From: Chloroflexota bacterium
Lineage (GTDB): Bacteria > Chloroflexota > Anaerolineae > B4-G1
DNA: 64,000 bases
Assembly (NCBI GenBank): GCA_024232355.1
Contig: JAAEPW010000578.1
Coordinates: 51,591 to 115,590, forward strand
Direction: 5' to 3'
A program made the translations under genes and the position numbers. Shown piece by piece: positions 17,877 through 27,416 of this stretch (within the stretch, counting starts at the first letter, position 1; every line of letters begins with the position of its first letter). Under the pieces are notes generated by a model. That model saw only the letters and a program-made list of their open reading frames with translations, was not told the origin of the DNA and did not search any database.

Positions 17877-18614
17877 TCAGTCTGCGCCTGTGAAAAAATC
17901 CAGACTGTCTTTGATCTGTTCTGAGGTGAGAGAGTGGCCTGTATCGTATTCTTGATAATCTATGTCTATGCCAAGGTCTTGAGCGCAATTGTAAAACGCT
18001 TTCGCTTTTTCGATTCTCAATGTGTCCCGGTTCCCGACTGTCACAAAGAATCTCACGTCAATCGCTCTATCGAGGGTCACAGTTCCACCACTTCCGTGTG
18101 CTGCACATGCGACGCACATGTCTGGCTCCCAAACACAAAACCTCAATGCAAATTGAGCCCCTGCTGAAAAGCCGAACAGGTATGACTCGGATATAGTCAC
18201 ATTGGTCTTTTTCTCCATTTGATTGATGATCTCTAACAGTGCGTTTCCAGACCAGGCGGAGGGATATTGGTAACTTGTGCGGGAATCCCAATTTTTTTCG
18301 TCCCAAACGAATGATGGTGCAACAATGATGAAATTCTCTGCGTCAGCAAATCGCTTGAACTTGCGAGTCACAAAATGCTCACCTTGTTCGGACAAACCGG
18401 GTATCATAATCAGGACAGGATATGGTTTTTGGCTATTTTCGGCGATTGTTGGTGGAATGTAATAGTAATATTCTAGATCGTTGTTCGCATAATTGTCCGT
18501 GTGAATCGAATCGATCCCTTTGACCGAACCTGTAGTGCATCCTGTGAGCAGGACGATTACCAGAGGTACGAGTCTGATTGCTAGTGATTTTGATTGCATA
18601 TTTCTAGTCTGCAA
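17877..18614 (-). CDS. Esterase-like alpha/beta-hydrolase lipoprotein
   Basis: This 245-residue exported protein resembles the feruloyl esterase/PHB-depolymerase-like alpha/beta hydrolases. A lipoprotein signal ends in LLTGC (Cys26). The nucleophile elbow is GFSAGA with Ser150. Asp197 in TVGNRDT and His227 in YDTGHSLT complete a plausible catalytic triad in the normal order. The oxyanion region is VLIMIPGLSEQG. Four cysteines (160, 167, 170, 210) could form disulfides. A second ATG 15 bases inside could be the true start, and both keep the signal peptide. The substrate is probably an ester at or outside the membrane. It is not obviously linked to its neighbours. Confidence 0.8.
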   Translation of the reverse strand: MQTRNMQSKSLAIRLVPLVIVLLTGCTTGSVKGIDSIHTDNYANNDLEYYYYIPPTIAENSQKPYPVLIMIPGLSEQGEHFVTRKFKRFADAENFIIVAPSFVWDEKNWDSRTSYQYPSAWSGNALLEIINQMEKKTNVTISESYLFGFSAGAQFALRFCVWEPDMCVACAAHGSGGTVTLDRAIDVRFFVTVGNRDTLRIEKAKAFYNCAQDLGIDIDYQEYDTGHSLTSEQIKDSLDFFTGAD

Positions 18615-18702
18615 ATCTATGTACGTACTGGTGATGTAATGAGATATGTTGCCTCAGCGAGGTGATGTTGAGAATGTGAGTCAGCCGAAACAGCAGAGAT
18701 GT

Positions 18703-21141
18703 TTATAACTGTACCCGTCGCAGTCGCAAGCTGTTGCTGACGACGGTGATGGAACTAAAGGCCATCGCAAAGGCGGCCAGCACTGGGTGCAATTGGCGCA
18801 GGCTGTCGGGAATCCAATCCCAAGGCAGGGGATAGAGCGCCCCTGCCGCCACCGGGATGAGGACCACGTTGTAGAAAAAGGCCCAAAATAGATTTTGCTT
18901 GATGGTGCGCATCGTGGCCTGGCTGAGGGCCAGTGCTTGTGGCACTGCTCTCAAGTCGCCCCGTATCAGGGTCACGCCCGCCGTTTCCATTGCCACGTCG
19001 GTGCCGGTGCCCAGAGCGATGCCTACGTCGGCCTGGGCCAGCGCCGGGGCGTCGTTGATGCCGTCGCCCACCATGCTGACCAGGCGACCGTCCGCCTGCA
19101 ACTGTTTCACCTGTGCGGCTTTGTCGGCGGGCAAAACCTCGGCGATGATGCGGTCGATGCCGACCTGCGCGCCGATGGCCTCGGCGGTGCGGCGATTGTC
19201 GCCGGTGAGCATCACCGGTTCCAGCCCCAACGCTCGTACTTGCGCTATCGCCTCGGTCGAGCCTTCCTTCAACGTGTCGGCCACGCCGATGACGCCGGCG
19301 GCTTTTCCATCCACTGCTACTACCATGGCGGTCTTGGCTTCCGTTTGCAGCCGCTCTACCTCGGCGGCTAGGTTGTCCAGCGGGATGTTCTCTGCGTCCA
19401 TCCACATCGGCTTTCCCACCAGCACCGCGTGTCCGTCCACCTGGGCGCGAATACCTTTGCCAGGAATGGCTTCAAAGTCCTGCGGGTCAGTCAGCGTTAG
19501 CCCTTGGGCCTCAGCGTGCGCGACGATGGCTTGCCCCAGCGGGTGCTCAGAGCCGCGTTCGGCGGAGGCGGCCAAGTGCAGGATCGGCGTCTTGGAGATG
19601 ACGTCGGTGACCGATGGCTCTCCTTTGGTGATGGTGCCTGTCTTGTCCAGCACGATCACCTGGAGGCGGTGAGCGGTCTCTAGCGCCTCACTGTTCTTAA
19701 AGAGGATGCCCAACACCGCTCCCTTGCCGGTGCCGACCATGATGGCGGTCGGGGTTGCCAGCCCCAGCGCGCAGGGACAAGCGATGACGAGTACTGCTAC
19801 CAGGCGAATCATCGCCGTGGTAAAATCGCCACCGGCCACCCACCAGATGACAAAGACAAGCGCCGCGATGGCGAGAACGACCGGGACAAAGATGCCTGCC
19901 ACCTGATCGGCTAGCCGCTGGATGGGAGCCTTGCTTCCCTGAGCCTCTTGCACCATACGGATGATCTGCGCCAGGGCGGTCTCTGCGCCGACCCGCGTGG
20001 CCTCAAATTTGAGCAAACCTTGCTTGTTGATCGTCGCGCCGATGACCTCGTCTCCGGTGCTCTTGTCTACCGGGATCGGTTCGCCGGTCAGCATACTTTC
20101 GTCTACGGCCGAGTGGCCTTCGACAACGACGCCATCCACGGGGATGCGCTCACCGGGCCGCGCAACGACCAGGTCGCCGACGCGCACTTGCTCGACCGGC
20201 ACGTCGACTTCTGCACCGTCTCGCACGATGCGGGCCATCTTGGCACGTAGACCCATCAGCTTGCGGATCGCCTCGCCGGTTTGCCCTTTAGCACGGGCTT
20301 CCAGCAGTTTGCCCAGCTTGATGAGGGTGATGATGATGGCCGAGGTCTCAAAGTAGACGTGCTGACCCTCTGCTGGGAAGAGGAGCACCACCACGCTGTA
20401 GACATAGGCGACAGAGGAACCCATCGCGACCAGAACGTCCATATTGGCGGTGCGGTTGCGCAAGGCGTGATAGGAACCGATATAGTAATCCCAGCCGGTG
20501 TAAAATTGGACCGGGGTAGCGAGGAACAGAAAGAACCAGTTGACCCACGGAGCGTGGGACCAAGCCCCCAGCAGGTTAAAGTCGCGGGCCATGCTGAATA
20601 GAAAGAGCGGCAGGGCAAAGCCAACACCAACCCAGAACTTGCGAGTCTGGTCGGCGATCTCGGCCTGGCGGGCCTGGGCTTCGACGTCCTCCAACGGCTT
20701 TTCGGTGTCGCCGGCGGCTTGCACCACGCCGTAGCCCGCGGCCTCAATGGCCTGAATCATCGCCGCGACCGATGCCACGCCGGGAACGTACTCGATGGTG
20801 GCCCGCTCGGTGGCGAAATTGACGTTGGCCTGCACGACGCCGTCCACCTTTTTGTTCAGCGTCCGCTCGACGGTGGCGGAGCAGTTGGCACACGTCATCC
20901 CTGTGATAGGAAGTTCGACGTGTGCCGTCACGACGCCAAAGCCAGCATCCTCTACCCGTTTTACCAGGTCGGCGGGTTTGAGCAGTGCCGGGTCAAAGGA
21001 TATGGATGCCTGCTCGGTGGCAAAGTTTACGGCCGCGTCAGAAACACCATCTGCCTTTTTGAGATTGCGCTCGACGGTAAAGGCACAGTTGGCGCACGTC
21101 ATTCCAGTGATGGGCAGGGTAAGCCGGGTGGGTTCAGTCAT
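18703..21141 (-). CDS. copA: Copper-exporting P1B-type ATPase CopA
   Basis: CopA pumps Cu(I) out of the cytoplasm using ATP. Two heavy-metal-associated domains start the protein, each with GMTCANC (cysteines 16/19 and 84/87). Eight membrane helices follow, with the transport motif CPC at 455-457. The actuator loop has TGE (352-354). The catalytic domain has DKTGT (Asp499 is phosphorylated), the P1B-specific His-Pro at 533-534, TGDN (647-650) and GDGINDAP (692-699). At 812 residues it is full length. It lies 79 bases behind copZ on the same strand and is probably cotranscribed from the copZ promoter. The spacer between them contains an inverted repeat that could affect mRNA stability. Confidence 0.97.
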   Translation of the reverse strand: MTEPTRLTLPITGMTCANCAFTVERNLKKADGVSDAAVNFATEQASISFDPALLKPADLVKRVEDAGFGVVTAHVELPITGMTCANCSATVERTLNKKVDGVVQANVNFATERATIEYVPGVASVAAMIQAIEAAGYGVVQAAGDTEKPLEDVEAQARQAEIADQTRKFWVGVGFALPLFLFSMARDFNLLGAWSHAPWVNWFFLFLATPVQFYTGWDYYIGSYHALRNRTANMDVLVAMGSSVAYVYSVVVLLFPAEGQHVYFETSAIIITLIKLGKLLEARAKGQTGEAIRKLMGLRAKMARIVRDGAEVDVPVEQVRVGDLVVARPGERIPVDGVVVEGHSAVDESMLTGEPIPVDKSTGDEVIGATINKQGLLKFEATRVGAETALAQIIRMVQEAQGSKAPIQRLADQVAGIFVPVVLAIAALVFVIWWVAGGDFTTAMIRLVAVLVIACPCALGLATPTAIMVGTGKGAVLGILFKNSEALETAHRLQVIVLDKTGTITKGEPSVTDVISKTPILHLAASAERGSEHPLGQAIVAHAEAQGLTLTDPQDFEAIPGKGIRAQVDGHAVLVGKPMWMDAENIPLDNLAAEVERLQTEAKTAMVVAVDGKAAGVIGVADTLKEGSTEAIAQVRALGLEPVMLTGDNRRTAEAIGAQVGIDRIIAEVLPADKAAQVKQLQADGRLVSMVGDGINDAPALAQADVGIALGTGTDVAMETAGVTLIRGDLRAVPQALALSQATMRTIKQNLFWAFFYNVVLIPVAAGALYPLPWDWIPDSLRQLHPVLAAFAMAFSSITVVSNSLRLRRVQL

Positions 21142-21167
21142 GTTGGCCTCCTTGCGTGCAAAGTAAA

Positions 21168-21198
21168 ACGTAAAGCGCGCGTGTCCCGCACTTTACGT
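21168..21198. repeat. Imperfect inverted repeat between copZ and copA
   Basis: ACGTAAAGCGCG (21168-21179) and CGCACTTTACGT (21187-21198) pair at 11 of 12 positions with a 7-base loop. The surrounding bases (AAGTAAAACG, CACGTTTCACAC) have the same low-complexity style as other micro-repeats in this window. Confidence 0.65.
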
Positions 21199-21220
21199 CT
21201 CACGTTTCACACTTTTTGTT

Positions 21221-21427
21221 TTACTTGGCTGCCGGAAAGTTGATCTCGGCCAGCAGGGATTCGATGCTCTTCACGGTGGCGGGCTCTTTCCATTCAACGG
21301 TGACAGTTTTTGTCCCCGCATCGGCAGCCACACTGGCGACGCCTTTTAGCTCGCTCAACTCTTGTTTGATGGTCATTACGCAGTGATTACAATTGATGCC
21401 TGGAACGTTGAATGTCTGGTTTGCCAC
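21221..21427 (-). CDS. copZ: Copper chaperone CopZ (heavy-metal-associated domain)
   Basis: The 68-residue protein is a single HMA domain with metal-binding motif GINCNHC (Cys13 and Cys16), a small variation on GMTCxxC. The ferredoxin-like fold is completed by AGTKTVTVEW and the C-terminal helix. It carries Cu(I) to the N-terminal domains of CopA, which is encoded just downstream. The start codon appears to be GTG or the ATG-like first codon after an AGGAGG ribosome site, and the reading starts MANQTF. A strong promoter with an overlapping palindrome lies about 40 bases upstream. Confidence 0.93.
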   Translation of the reverse strand: MANQTFNVPGINCNHCVMTIKQELSELKGVASVAADAGTKTVTVEWKEPATVKSIESLLAEINFPAAK

Positions 21428-21459
21428 TTGAATGCCTCCTAATTTGTATGATGATGGTT

Positions 21460-21494
21460 CGATTTATTGTACCAATAAATCGTTTAAAAGTCAA
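21460..21494 (-). promoter_or_regulatory. copZ-copA promoter with overlapping palindromic operator
   Basis: On the - strand, TTGACT (21494-21489) and TACAAT (21471-21466) are 17 bases apart, a strong promoter. A perfect palindrome, CGATTTATTG-3 bases-CAATAAATCG, covers 21460-21482 and so overlaps the whole -10 box. This is a typical position for a repressor operator. No regulator gene is next to it. Confidence 0.8.
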
Positions 21495-21560
21495 TAGTTT
21501 AGTAAAATAGTTCATTATTTCTTATGCAAATAAAATGAAATGGCGGATATTGTTGAGGGT

Positions 21561-21589
21561 TTGGTCTTGGGGGAGATTTGTGCTACAAT
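21561..21589 (+). promoter_or_regulatory. Promoter of the 21.6-36.6 kb gene run
   Basis: TTGGTC (21561-21566) and TACAAT (21584-21589) are separated by 17 bases, with TGC just before the -10. It sits 28 bases before the first gene and is the only clear promoter seen ahead of the nine codirectional genes. Confidence 0.65.
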
Positions 21590-21617
21590 TTAAGAATCCG
21601 GGTTCTTTGGAGGTGTT

Positions 21618-23210
21618 GTGAATCGCAAAGAGTGGCGTTGGGTTATGCTGGTGACACTGGCACTGGTGGTCATCAGCAACTTGCCTTATTTCGTTGCTTG
21701 GGGGGCAACGCCAGAGGGGGCGCATTTCACCGGGCTGATTTTCAATCCTCAGGATGGCAACTCGTACATCGCCAAGATGCGGCAGGGGTTTGTTGGGTCC
21801 TGGTCGTTTCGTTTGCCTTATACGCCCGAGCCACACAACGGTGCACCGGTCTACCTGTTTTATCTGTTTTGGGGACATGTGGCCCGTTGGACCGGTCTGC
21901 CGTTGATCGTGGTCTATCACAGCGTGCGCGTGATGGGAGGGGCGGCGATGCTGGCAGCGTTCTATGCCCTGGCCTCTCGGCTCAGCGATGATGTGAGGGA
22001 GCGGCGCATTGCGTTCACATTGGCAGCGTTGGGAGCGGGACTGGGTTGGCTGGCTGTGTTCTTTGATGTGATGACGTCCGATTTGTGGGTGACCGAGGCG
22101 TTCCCCGCTTATGCATTGCTGGCAAATGCGCACTTTCCGCTGGCGATGGGGCTGATGGCGGGGATTGCATATTGCGGCTTGTTCGTCGTAGAGGGCCGAG
22201 AGGGATCGTGGGGTTGGGGGATGGTTCTGGCGGCGGTGGTGCTGGGGGTGATCCAGCCTTTTGGATTGGCGACAGTGTTTGGTGGGTTGGGGATTACGTT
22301 AGCGGCGCAAGCAACGCGCGATCGGTGCATTCCGTGGCGGGCGGTCGCCTGGGTGGTTGGCGCTGGCGTGATATCGACACCTTATCCGGTGTATATGCAG
22401 TGGGCGCTGCGCTCCGATCCATTGTTGGCGGAATGGACCGCACAGAACGTGACGCCCTCGCCTCCACTGTGGGACTGGGCACTGAGTTACGGGTTGGTGT
22501 TGTTATTGGCCGTGTTGGGCGTTTTCTTTGCGGTGCGGCGTCGTTCGGGGATAGACTGGTTGCTGCTGGGCTGGCTGGTGGTAACTTTTGTGGGGTTGTA
22601 CATACCACTGACGTTGCAGCGTCGTCTGAGCCTGGGACTGGGAATGCCTATGGGTTTGCTGGCGGGAATGGGGTGGTGGCGGGCAGTGCGCCCGAGGATC
22701 AGGGGCCGCAGGAAAAAACTATTTCAGGGGCTGACTGTTGCATTCTGTGCAATGACACCGATTTTTCTGATGTTGATGACGTTGCTGGCAGCCCTGGCTG
22801 GTGAACCGTGGTTCTATCTCGGCGGCGGAGAGTGGGCCGCGCTAGAGTGGCTGCGCGACGAAGGCGACCCTAACGCGGTAGTGTTGTGCGCGCCGCAGAC
22901 GGGGTTATTTGTTCCAGCATGGGCCGGGCAGCCGGTGGTCTATGGCCATCCCTTTGAGACGGTGGATGCGGAACGACGAGAGGCGCAGGTAAAGGCGTAC
23001 TGGATCGGCCAGATGAATTCGGCAGAACAGACGTCGTTTTTGCAAAAGAATCGAGCGAATTATGTACTGGTCGGACCGAGGGAGGTGCAGCTCGCGACCG
23101 GCAACCGCAGTGGTCGCACCGAATTTCAAGTTGTGGGACTGGAAGGCGAGTTGGTGTTCGAAGCGGGGAGCGTGCAGATTTACAGGGTTGGCGAGTATGG
23201 GCAAGATTGA
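21618..23210 (+). CDS. GT-C-like polytopic membrane protein, copy A
   Basis: This 530-residue protein has about ten membrane helices and a soluble C-terminal part of ~130 residues. The first loop carries NPQDGNSYIAKMRQG and LPYTPEPHNG, with several acidic residues, the sort of acidic first loop used by GT-C glycosyltransferases that take lipid-linked sugars. It is clearly paralogous to the protein at 27409, which has DGNSYLTKMQVG and LAYTPEPHQG at the same place. The start is GTG at 21618 with a GGAGG ribosome site. I cannot name the family or the sugar. It is the first gene of the long run. Confidence 0.8.
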   Translation: MNRKEWRWVMLVTLALVVISNLPYFVAWGATPEGAHFTGLIFNPQDGNSYIAKMRQGFVGSWSFRLPYTPEPHNGAPVYLFYLFWGHVARWTGLPLIVVYHSVRVMGGAAMLAAFYALASRLSDDVRERRIAFTLAALGAGLGWLAVFFDVMTSDLWVTEAFPAYALLANAHFPLAMGLMAGIAYCGLFVVEGREGSWGWGMVLAAVVLGVIQPFGLATVFGGLGITLAAQATRDRCIPWRAVAWVVGAGVISTPYPVYMQWALRSDPLLAEWTAQNVTPSPPLWDWALSYGLVLLLAVLGVFFAVRRRSGIDWLLLGWLVVTFVGLYIPLTLQRRLSLGLGMPMGLLAGMGWWRAVRPRIRGRRKKLFQGLTVAFCAMTPIFLMLMTLLAALAGEPWFYLGGGEWAALEWLRDEGDPNAVVLCAPQTGLFVPAWAGQPVVYGHPFETVDAERREAQVKAYWIGQMNSAEQTSFLQKNRANYVLVGPREVQLATGNRSGRTEFQVVGLEGELVFEAGSVQIYRVGEYGQD

Positions 23211-23246
23211 GCAATTACGAGCGGGTAATTAGTTTGGAGGGTATTG

Positions 23247-25337
23247 ATGGTTCAGGAGAATTCATCTGGGAGTTTGAAAGACATGTTTGTACGTTGGTGG
23301 CCTTTGTTTCTCATCAGCAGCCTGAGTCTTTTCTTTGAGATGGCCGTTATACGGTGGATGGCAGCAGAGGTGCGCTTGTTCGCATACTTTAAAAATCTGC
23401 CCTTGCTGGCGGCTTTTCTGGGACTGTCTATTGGCTTTGCCTTTGCCGGCAGGGCGCGCGATTACCGGCCAGCCTTTGCGCCTTTGCTGGGACTGTTCGC
23501 GGTACTGGTGCTCGCCGTCGGGCGAATCAGTTCCATGCGAGCGTTGGCGTATCCGGCGAGCGGCGACGATTTTCTGTGGTACACGGCCTCGTTTTCGTAT
23601 TGGCTGGCATTGGCTTTGTTCCTGGGCACGGTGTTTATTTTTTTCCTGGCGACAGTGTTCCTTTTTATTCCGTTGGGGCAGGCTACGGGCGCAGAGATGG
23701 CGGACCACGCTCCGACACCGGCCTATATTGTCAACATTCTCGCCAGCCTGGTTGGCATCTGGTTATTTTCGTTGCTCTCGTATTTACAAACAGGGCCGGT
23801 GCTTTGGTTCGGGGTGGGTCTTGTGGGCATCGGGATTTGGATGTATGCCCGGCAGGCGCTTTCACGCCTTGACGTCGTTATCTTTGCGCTCGTCCTGGTC
23901 GGATTGCTTGTTTTTGGACAGGGGGTGGTCTGGTCGCCGTACCAGCGGCTAGAGGTCGCCGACTTGTTCCTCAGTCGTCAGAATGACGGTACGCCGGTCA
24001 ATGTGGGCTATAGTTTGAACGTTCAGCAGGTCTTTTTCCAGCGCGCGATTGACCTTTCTCCCGAATTTCTGGCCGAGTTGGATGGTCAGATTCCCGAGAT
24101 GGAAGATGTGGCCTTTTCTTACAATCTACCCTACCGTCTTGGCCCAAGTGGGGCCGAGGTGTTGATCGTCGGGGCGGGGATGGGAAATGATGCGGCAGCC
24201 GCGCTGCGCAACGATGCCAATCACGTGGATGCGGTGGAGATTGATCCGGCCATCATGGAACTGGGGCGCGAACTGCATCCAGAGCGCCCCTATGATGATG
24301 TGCGAGTGACTCTTGTCGCGGACGATGCCCGTTCGTTCTTTGAGGAGAGCGCCAAACAGTACGACGTGATCGCGTTTGGGTTGTTGGACTCGCACACGCT
24401 GCTGTCTGGCTTGTCGAGCGTGCGCTTGGATTCGTTCGTGTACACCCTCGAGAGCTTTGAACAGGTGCGAGATCACCTGAGTGAGGATGGGGTGGCAGCG
24501 GTGACCTTTGCCACCAGCGCGCCGTGGATCGAAGAGCGGTTAGGGCGAATGATGGTCGAGGTTTTTGGACCTGATAATGTTTTCGTCTACTGGGGGGCGG
24601 TGGGCACGACCTTTGTGACGGGTTCATTTTCGGTGGAGCAGTTGGCCGATGTCCAGTTGGACGTCTGGCAGGCCGACCCCACGGCTGATGGATTGCCGTT
24701 GACTACCGACGATTGGCCGTATCTTTATTTGCGGACGCGCAAGATACCGGCGGCGTACTGGCAGGCAATACTGCTCATCGGTGTGGTGTGCCTGTTGCTG
24801 CTCAGGTCTTCTTTTCCCGTGGTGCTGCGCCCGAATTGGCATTTCTGGCTGCTTGGAGCGGCGTTTATGCTCGTCGAATTCAAAGCGATCACCGAGTTGG
24901 CCTTGCTTTTTGGCACGACCTGGCTTGTCAACGCGCTGGCGGTATCTGGCGTGTTGTCGATGGTTCTGTTGGCAAATCTGGTGGTGCTGTGGCGGCAGCG
25001 TGTCAATCTGCGGCTGGTGTACGCGCTGCTGTTTGTCAGCTTGATCGCCACCTATTTCTTCCGATTGGAAATGTTGATCGGCCTCGCTCCGGCCCTCCGC
25101 GCTGTTGCGAGTGTGATTTTACTCTCGCTGCCGTTGTTCTTTGCGGCATTGATTTTTGGCGAGTCGTTGCGTCGAGCGGGGAAAATCGCGGGGCCTATGG
25201 CCTCGAATCTCAGCGGTTCGGTTGTGGGAGGCGTACTCGAATATGGTTCGCTCTTGTGGGGCATCAAAAGTTTGTACGTGGTCGCTGTCGTGGTCTATAT
25301 TGGGGCGTTAATCGCTTCTCGAATCAAACGGGAGTAA
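23247..25337 (+). CDS. Membrane-embedded spermidine-synthase-like protein
   Basis: This 696-residue protein has an N-terminal block of about seven helices, a ~270-residue soluble domain and five to six more helices. The soluble domain has a Rossmann-type SAM/aminopropyl-donor site: VLIVGAGMGNDAAAAL, then VDAVEIDPAIMELGR and VADDARSFFEESAKQYDVIA. This is the arrangement of spermidine synthase (SpeE). The usual catalytic aspartate after YDVI is replaced by a FGLLDSH context, so activity is uncertain. The ATG at 23247 has GGAGGG seven bases upstream. Such fused proteins are known in bacteria, but their reaction is largely unproven. A related protein lies at 31357. Confidence 0.82.
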   Translation: MVQENSSGSLKDMFVRWWPLFLISSLSLFFEMAVIRWMAAEVRLFAYFKNLPLLAAFLGLSIGFAFAGRARDYRPAFAPLLGLFAVLVLAVGRISSMRALAYPASGDDFLWYTASFSYWLALALFLGTVFIFFLATVFLFIPLGQATGAEMADHAPTPAYIVNILASLVGIWLFSLLSYLQTGPVLWFGVGLVGIGIWMYARQALSRLDVVIFALVLVGLLVFGQGVVWSPYQRLEVADLFLSRQNDGTPVNVGYSLNVQQVFFQRAIDLSPEFLAELDGQIPEMEDVAFSYNLPYRLGPSGAEVLIVGAGMGNDAAAALRNDANHVDAVEIDPAIMELGRELHPERPYDDVRVTLVADDARSFFEESAKQYDVIAFGLLDSHTLLSGLSSVRLDSFVYTLESFEQVRDHLSEDGVAAVTFATSAPWIEERLGRMMVEVFGPDNVFVYWGAVGTTFVTGSFSVEQLADVQLDVWQADPTADGLPLTTDDWPYLYLRTRKIPAAYWQAILLIGVVCLLLLRSSFPVVLRPNWHFWLLGAAFMLVEFKAITELALLFGTTWLVNALAVSGVLSMVLLANLVVLWRQRVNLRLVYALLFVSLIATYFFRLEMLIGLAPALRAVASVILLSLPLFFAALIFGESLRRAGKIAGPMASNLSGSVVGGVLEYGSLLWGIKSLYVVAVVVYIGALIASRIKRE

Positions 25338-25343
25338 TCGACA

Positions 25344-27416
25344 TTGCCAAAAGTGGAAAGTAAGGGGCAAGAAACAGGAAACGAGAGACGCGAGTTTGCC
25401 GTTTGCCGTTTGCTATGTGCCATCCTGGCATTCGCATTGCTCTGGCCGGTTGTACGACGCCCCGGATGGTGGATTTGGACGCCTGGGGCGGACCACTCTG
25501 ATCTGGCTGTGACGCATTGGCCCAACGCGCATTTTACGCGGCGGGCGTTGTGGGAGGATAAACAGTTTCCGCTGTGGCGACCTACGATTATGAGCGGCAC
25601 ACCCTTTGCGGCCAATCCGTTGGCGGGGTTGTATTATCTACCCAACTGGTTTCTATTATTCTTGCTATGGCTACCCTTGGAAGTTGGTTTCAATCTTTCT
25701 GCACTGGTGCATCTGTGGTTGGCGGGAGCGGCGATGTATGCGCTGTTGCGGCGTGGCTTTGAGGTTGGGGTCTGGGGCGCACTGGCAGCGGCGGTGGTCT
25801 ACGAGGCGTCGCCCAAGCTACTGGCCCACCTGGGTGCCGGGCACGTGGGTTGGGTACAGGCGTGGGGGTGGCTGCCGGTGGTGATGTTATGCTGGTTGCA
25901 AGTTGCCAAGTGCGCAAGTTGCCAAATGCACAAGTGGGCAGTGGGAGGCGGTGTGGCATTGGCGATGCAGTTCTGTGCCGACGTGCGGATGGCAGCGTAC
26001 ACATTGATTGCGGCGGTAACGCTGGTGTTGGCGTGGGTGCTGAATCAGTTGCGTGGAGGGGTTAGGGGAGAAGGGAACAAGGAAACAAGGGGACGAGGAG
26101 CCACGTTGCGGTCGGGTGTTCGGTATTGGGGTTTGTCCCTGGTCATCTTTTTGGGGCTGACCGCCTGCCAATGGCTTCCAATGGTGGCGTTGTTGTCGGA
26201 AACGACGCGGGTCTCAATGACGTTGCGCGACGCTGCCGTCTGGTCGTTGCCCTGGCAGTATTTGGCGGGGCTTTTGCTGGCGAACCACGGTGGTTTTCAC
26301 GAGTGGATGACCTACGTTGGTGTGAGCACGTTGGTGCTGGCAGGGGTTGGGGTGGGGGTGTTGTGTCGGAAACGGAAAGAACATTGGTGGGCGGGTTGGT
26401 TAGTGAGTTTGTTGGTGGGAGCAGCATGGTTTAGCCTGGGGGAGAACGGGGGATTGTTCCTGGTATTGTGGCGCGTTGTGCCGGGGCTAGGCTTGCTGCG
26501 AGTGCCTCCCCGGGCGTGGGTGCTGGTGATCTTTTCGATGGCTGTGCTGGCGGGGTTTGGCGTGGAGGAGGTACAGAGACGCGGGAACAAGGGGGCAAGG
26601 AGACGGAAACGGTGGAGACAGGCGTTGTTGCTGGCGGTGGGGGTGTTTCCGCCGTTGTTGGTGCTTGGGTATTGGCTATCGGTGGGATCGCCACCGCTCA
26701 ATTTGGTGATGTTTGGTGTGGTGACACTGTTGGCCGTTGTGATCTACAACGTGCAACGAGTAAAACATAACACGCGATGGGTGGGCTGGGCGATTGTTTT
26801 GTTCGTCATCGTTGACTTGTTGGTGGTGGATGTTACTTTGATCGAGGCTCGGCCGCCGGAGGATGTGTTTGCCGATGGGCGAGCGGCGGCAGAGTGGTTA
26901 GCGGGACAATCTAATTATTTCCGAGCTTATTCGCCCAGCTACAGTATCCCACAGCACGTGGCGGAACTGTATGGGCTGGAGCTAGCAGATGGCGTAGACC
27001 CTCTGCAATTGCGCGTTTATGCTGATTATTTGACCCGTGCAGCAGGATTGGAGTCGCGCGGGTACGGCGTGACCTTGCCGCTTTTCCCGGATGGGGGCGA
27101 CATAAGCACTGCCTTAGAGGACGTGGTACCAGATGCGGAAATGATGGGCCTGCTAGGGGTAAAGTACGTGGCGACAGCGTTTCCGATTGCTGATCGCGAG
27201 TGGCAGTTGGTAGGGCAGTTTGATGAGGTCTACGTCTATGAGAATCTCCATGCTAGGTTGCTGCTAGAGGTAGATGGCGGCAGCATCGTACTAGCTGATG
27301 GGACGACGCTGTTTCGGTATCGCTCGTGGCCGGTGTACGTGGGGTGGGCAGTTTCGGGCGTGATGGTGATCGTTTTGTTGGTGGGGTGGTCACGAGGACG
27401 ACGTGATAATGGGTGA
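25344..27416 (+). CDS. YfhO-like polytopic membrane protein, copy 1
   Basis: This ~690-residue protein has 12 or more helices and a C-terminal soluble part. The first loop, WPNAHFTRRALWEDKQFPLW followed by RPTIMSGTPFAANP, is the signature of the YfhO family, which is linked to lipid-linked glycan modification (for example of teichoic acids) in other bacteria. The start is TTG at 25344 with GGGAG nine bases upstream, only six bases after the previous stop. Its first ~25 codons and three internal stretches (25896-25935, 26061-26100, 26573-26618) are low-complexity purine-rich DNA that reads as charged loops. The last codons overlap the next gene by eight bases. The sugar or lipid is unknown. 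Confidence 0.8.
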   Translation: MPKVESKGQETGNERREFAVCRLLCAILAFALLWPVVRRPGWWIWTPGADHSDLAVTHWPNAHFTRRALWEDKQFPLWRPTIMSGTPFAANPLAGLYYLPNWFLLFLLWLPLEVGFNLSALVHLWLAGAAMYALLRRGFEVGVWGALAAAVVYEASPKLLAHLGAGHVGWVQAWGWLPVVMLCWLQVAKCASCQMHKWAVGGGVALAMQFCADVRMAAYTLIAAVTLVLAWVLNQLRGGVRGEGNKETRGRGATLRSGVRYWGLSLVIFLGLTACQWLPMVALLSETTRVSMTLRDAAVWSLPWQYLAGLLLANHGGFHEWMTYVGVSTLVLAGVGVGVLCRKRKEHWWAGWLVSLLVGAAWFSLGENGGLFLVLWRVVPGLGLLRVPPRAWVLVIFSMAVLAGFGVEEVQRRGNKGARRRKRWRQALLLAVGVFPPLLVLGYWLSVGSPPLNLVMFGVVTLLAVVIYNVQRVKHNTRWVGWAIVLFVIVDLLVVDVTLIEARPPEDVFADGRAAAEWLAGQSNYFRAYSPSYSIPQHVAELYGLELADGVDPLQLRVYADYLTRAAGLESRGYGVTLPLFPDGGDISTALEDVVPDAEMMGLLGVKYVATAFPIADREWQLVGQFDEVYVYENLHARLLLEVDGGSIVLADGTTLFRYRSWPVYVGWAVSGVMVIVLLVGWSRGRRDNG
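25896..25935. repeat. In-gene micro-repeat (CAAGTTGCCAA type)
   Basis: Two nearly identical pieces, CAAGTTGCCAAGTG and CAAGTTGCCAAATG, follow one another, then CACAAG. The insert is in frame and encodes a short cytoplasmic-loop-like stretch, QVAKCASCQMHK, in a membrane protein. Confidence 0.65.
26061..26100. repeat. In-gene purine-rich micro-repeat
   Basis: GGGAACAAGGAAACAAGGGGAC is the core, made of repeated (G/A)ACAAGG units. It is in frame and encodes the basic loop GEGNKETRGRG. A relative lies at 26573-26618. Confidence 0.65.
26573..26618. repeat. Second in-gene purine-rich micro-repeat
   Basis: GGGAACAAGGGGGCAAGGAGAC closely matches the core at 26061-26100. It encodes RRGNKGARRRKRW, again a basic loop. 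The two copies are about 500 bases apart in the same gene. Confidence 0.65.
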
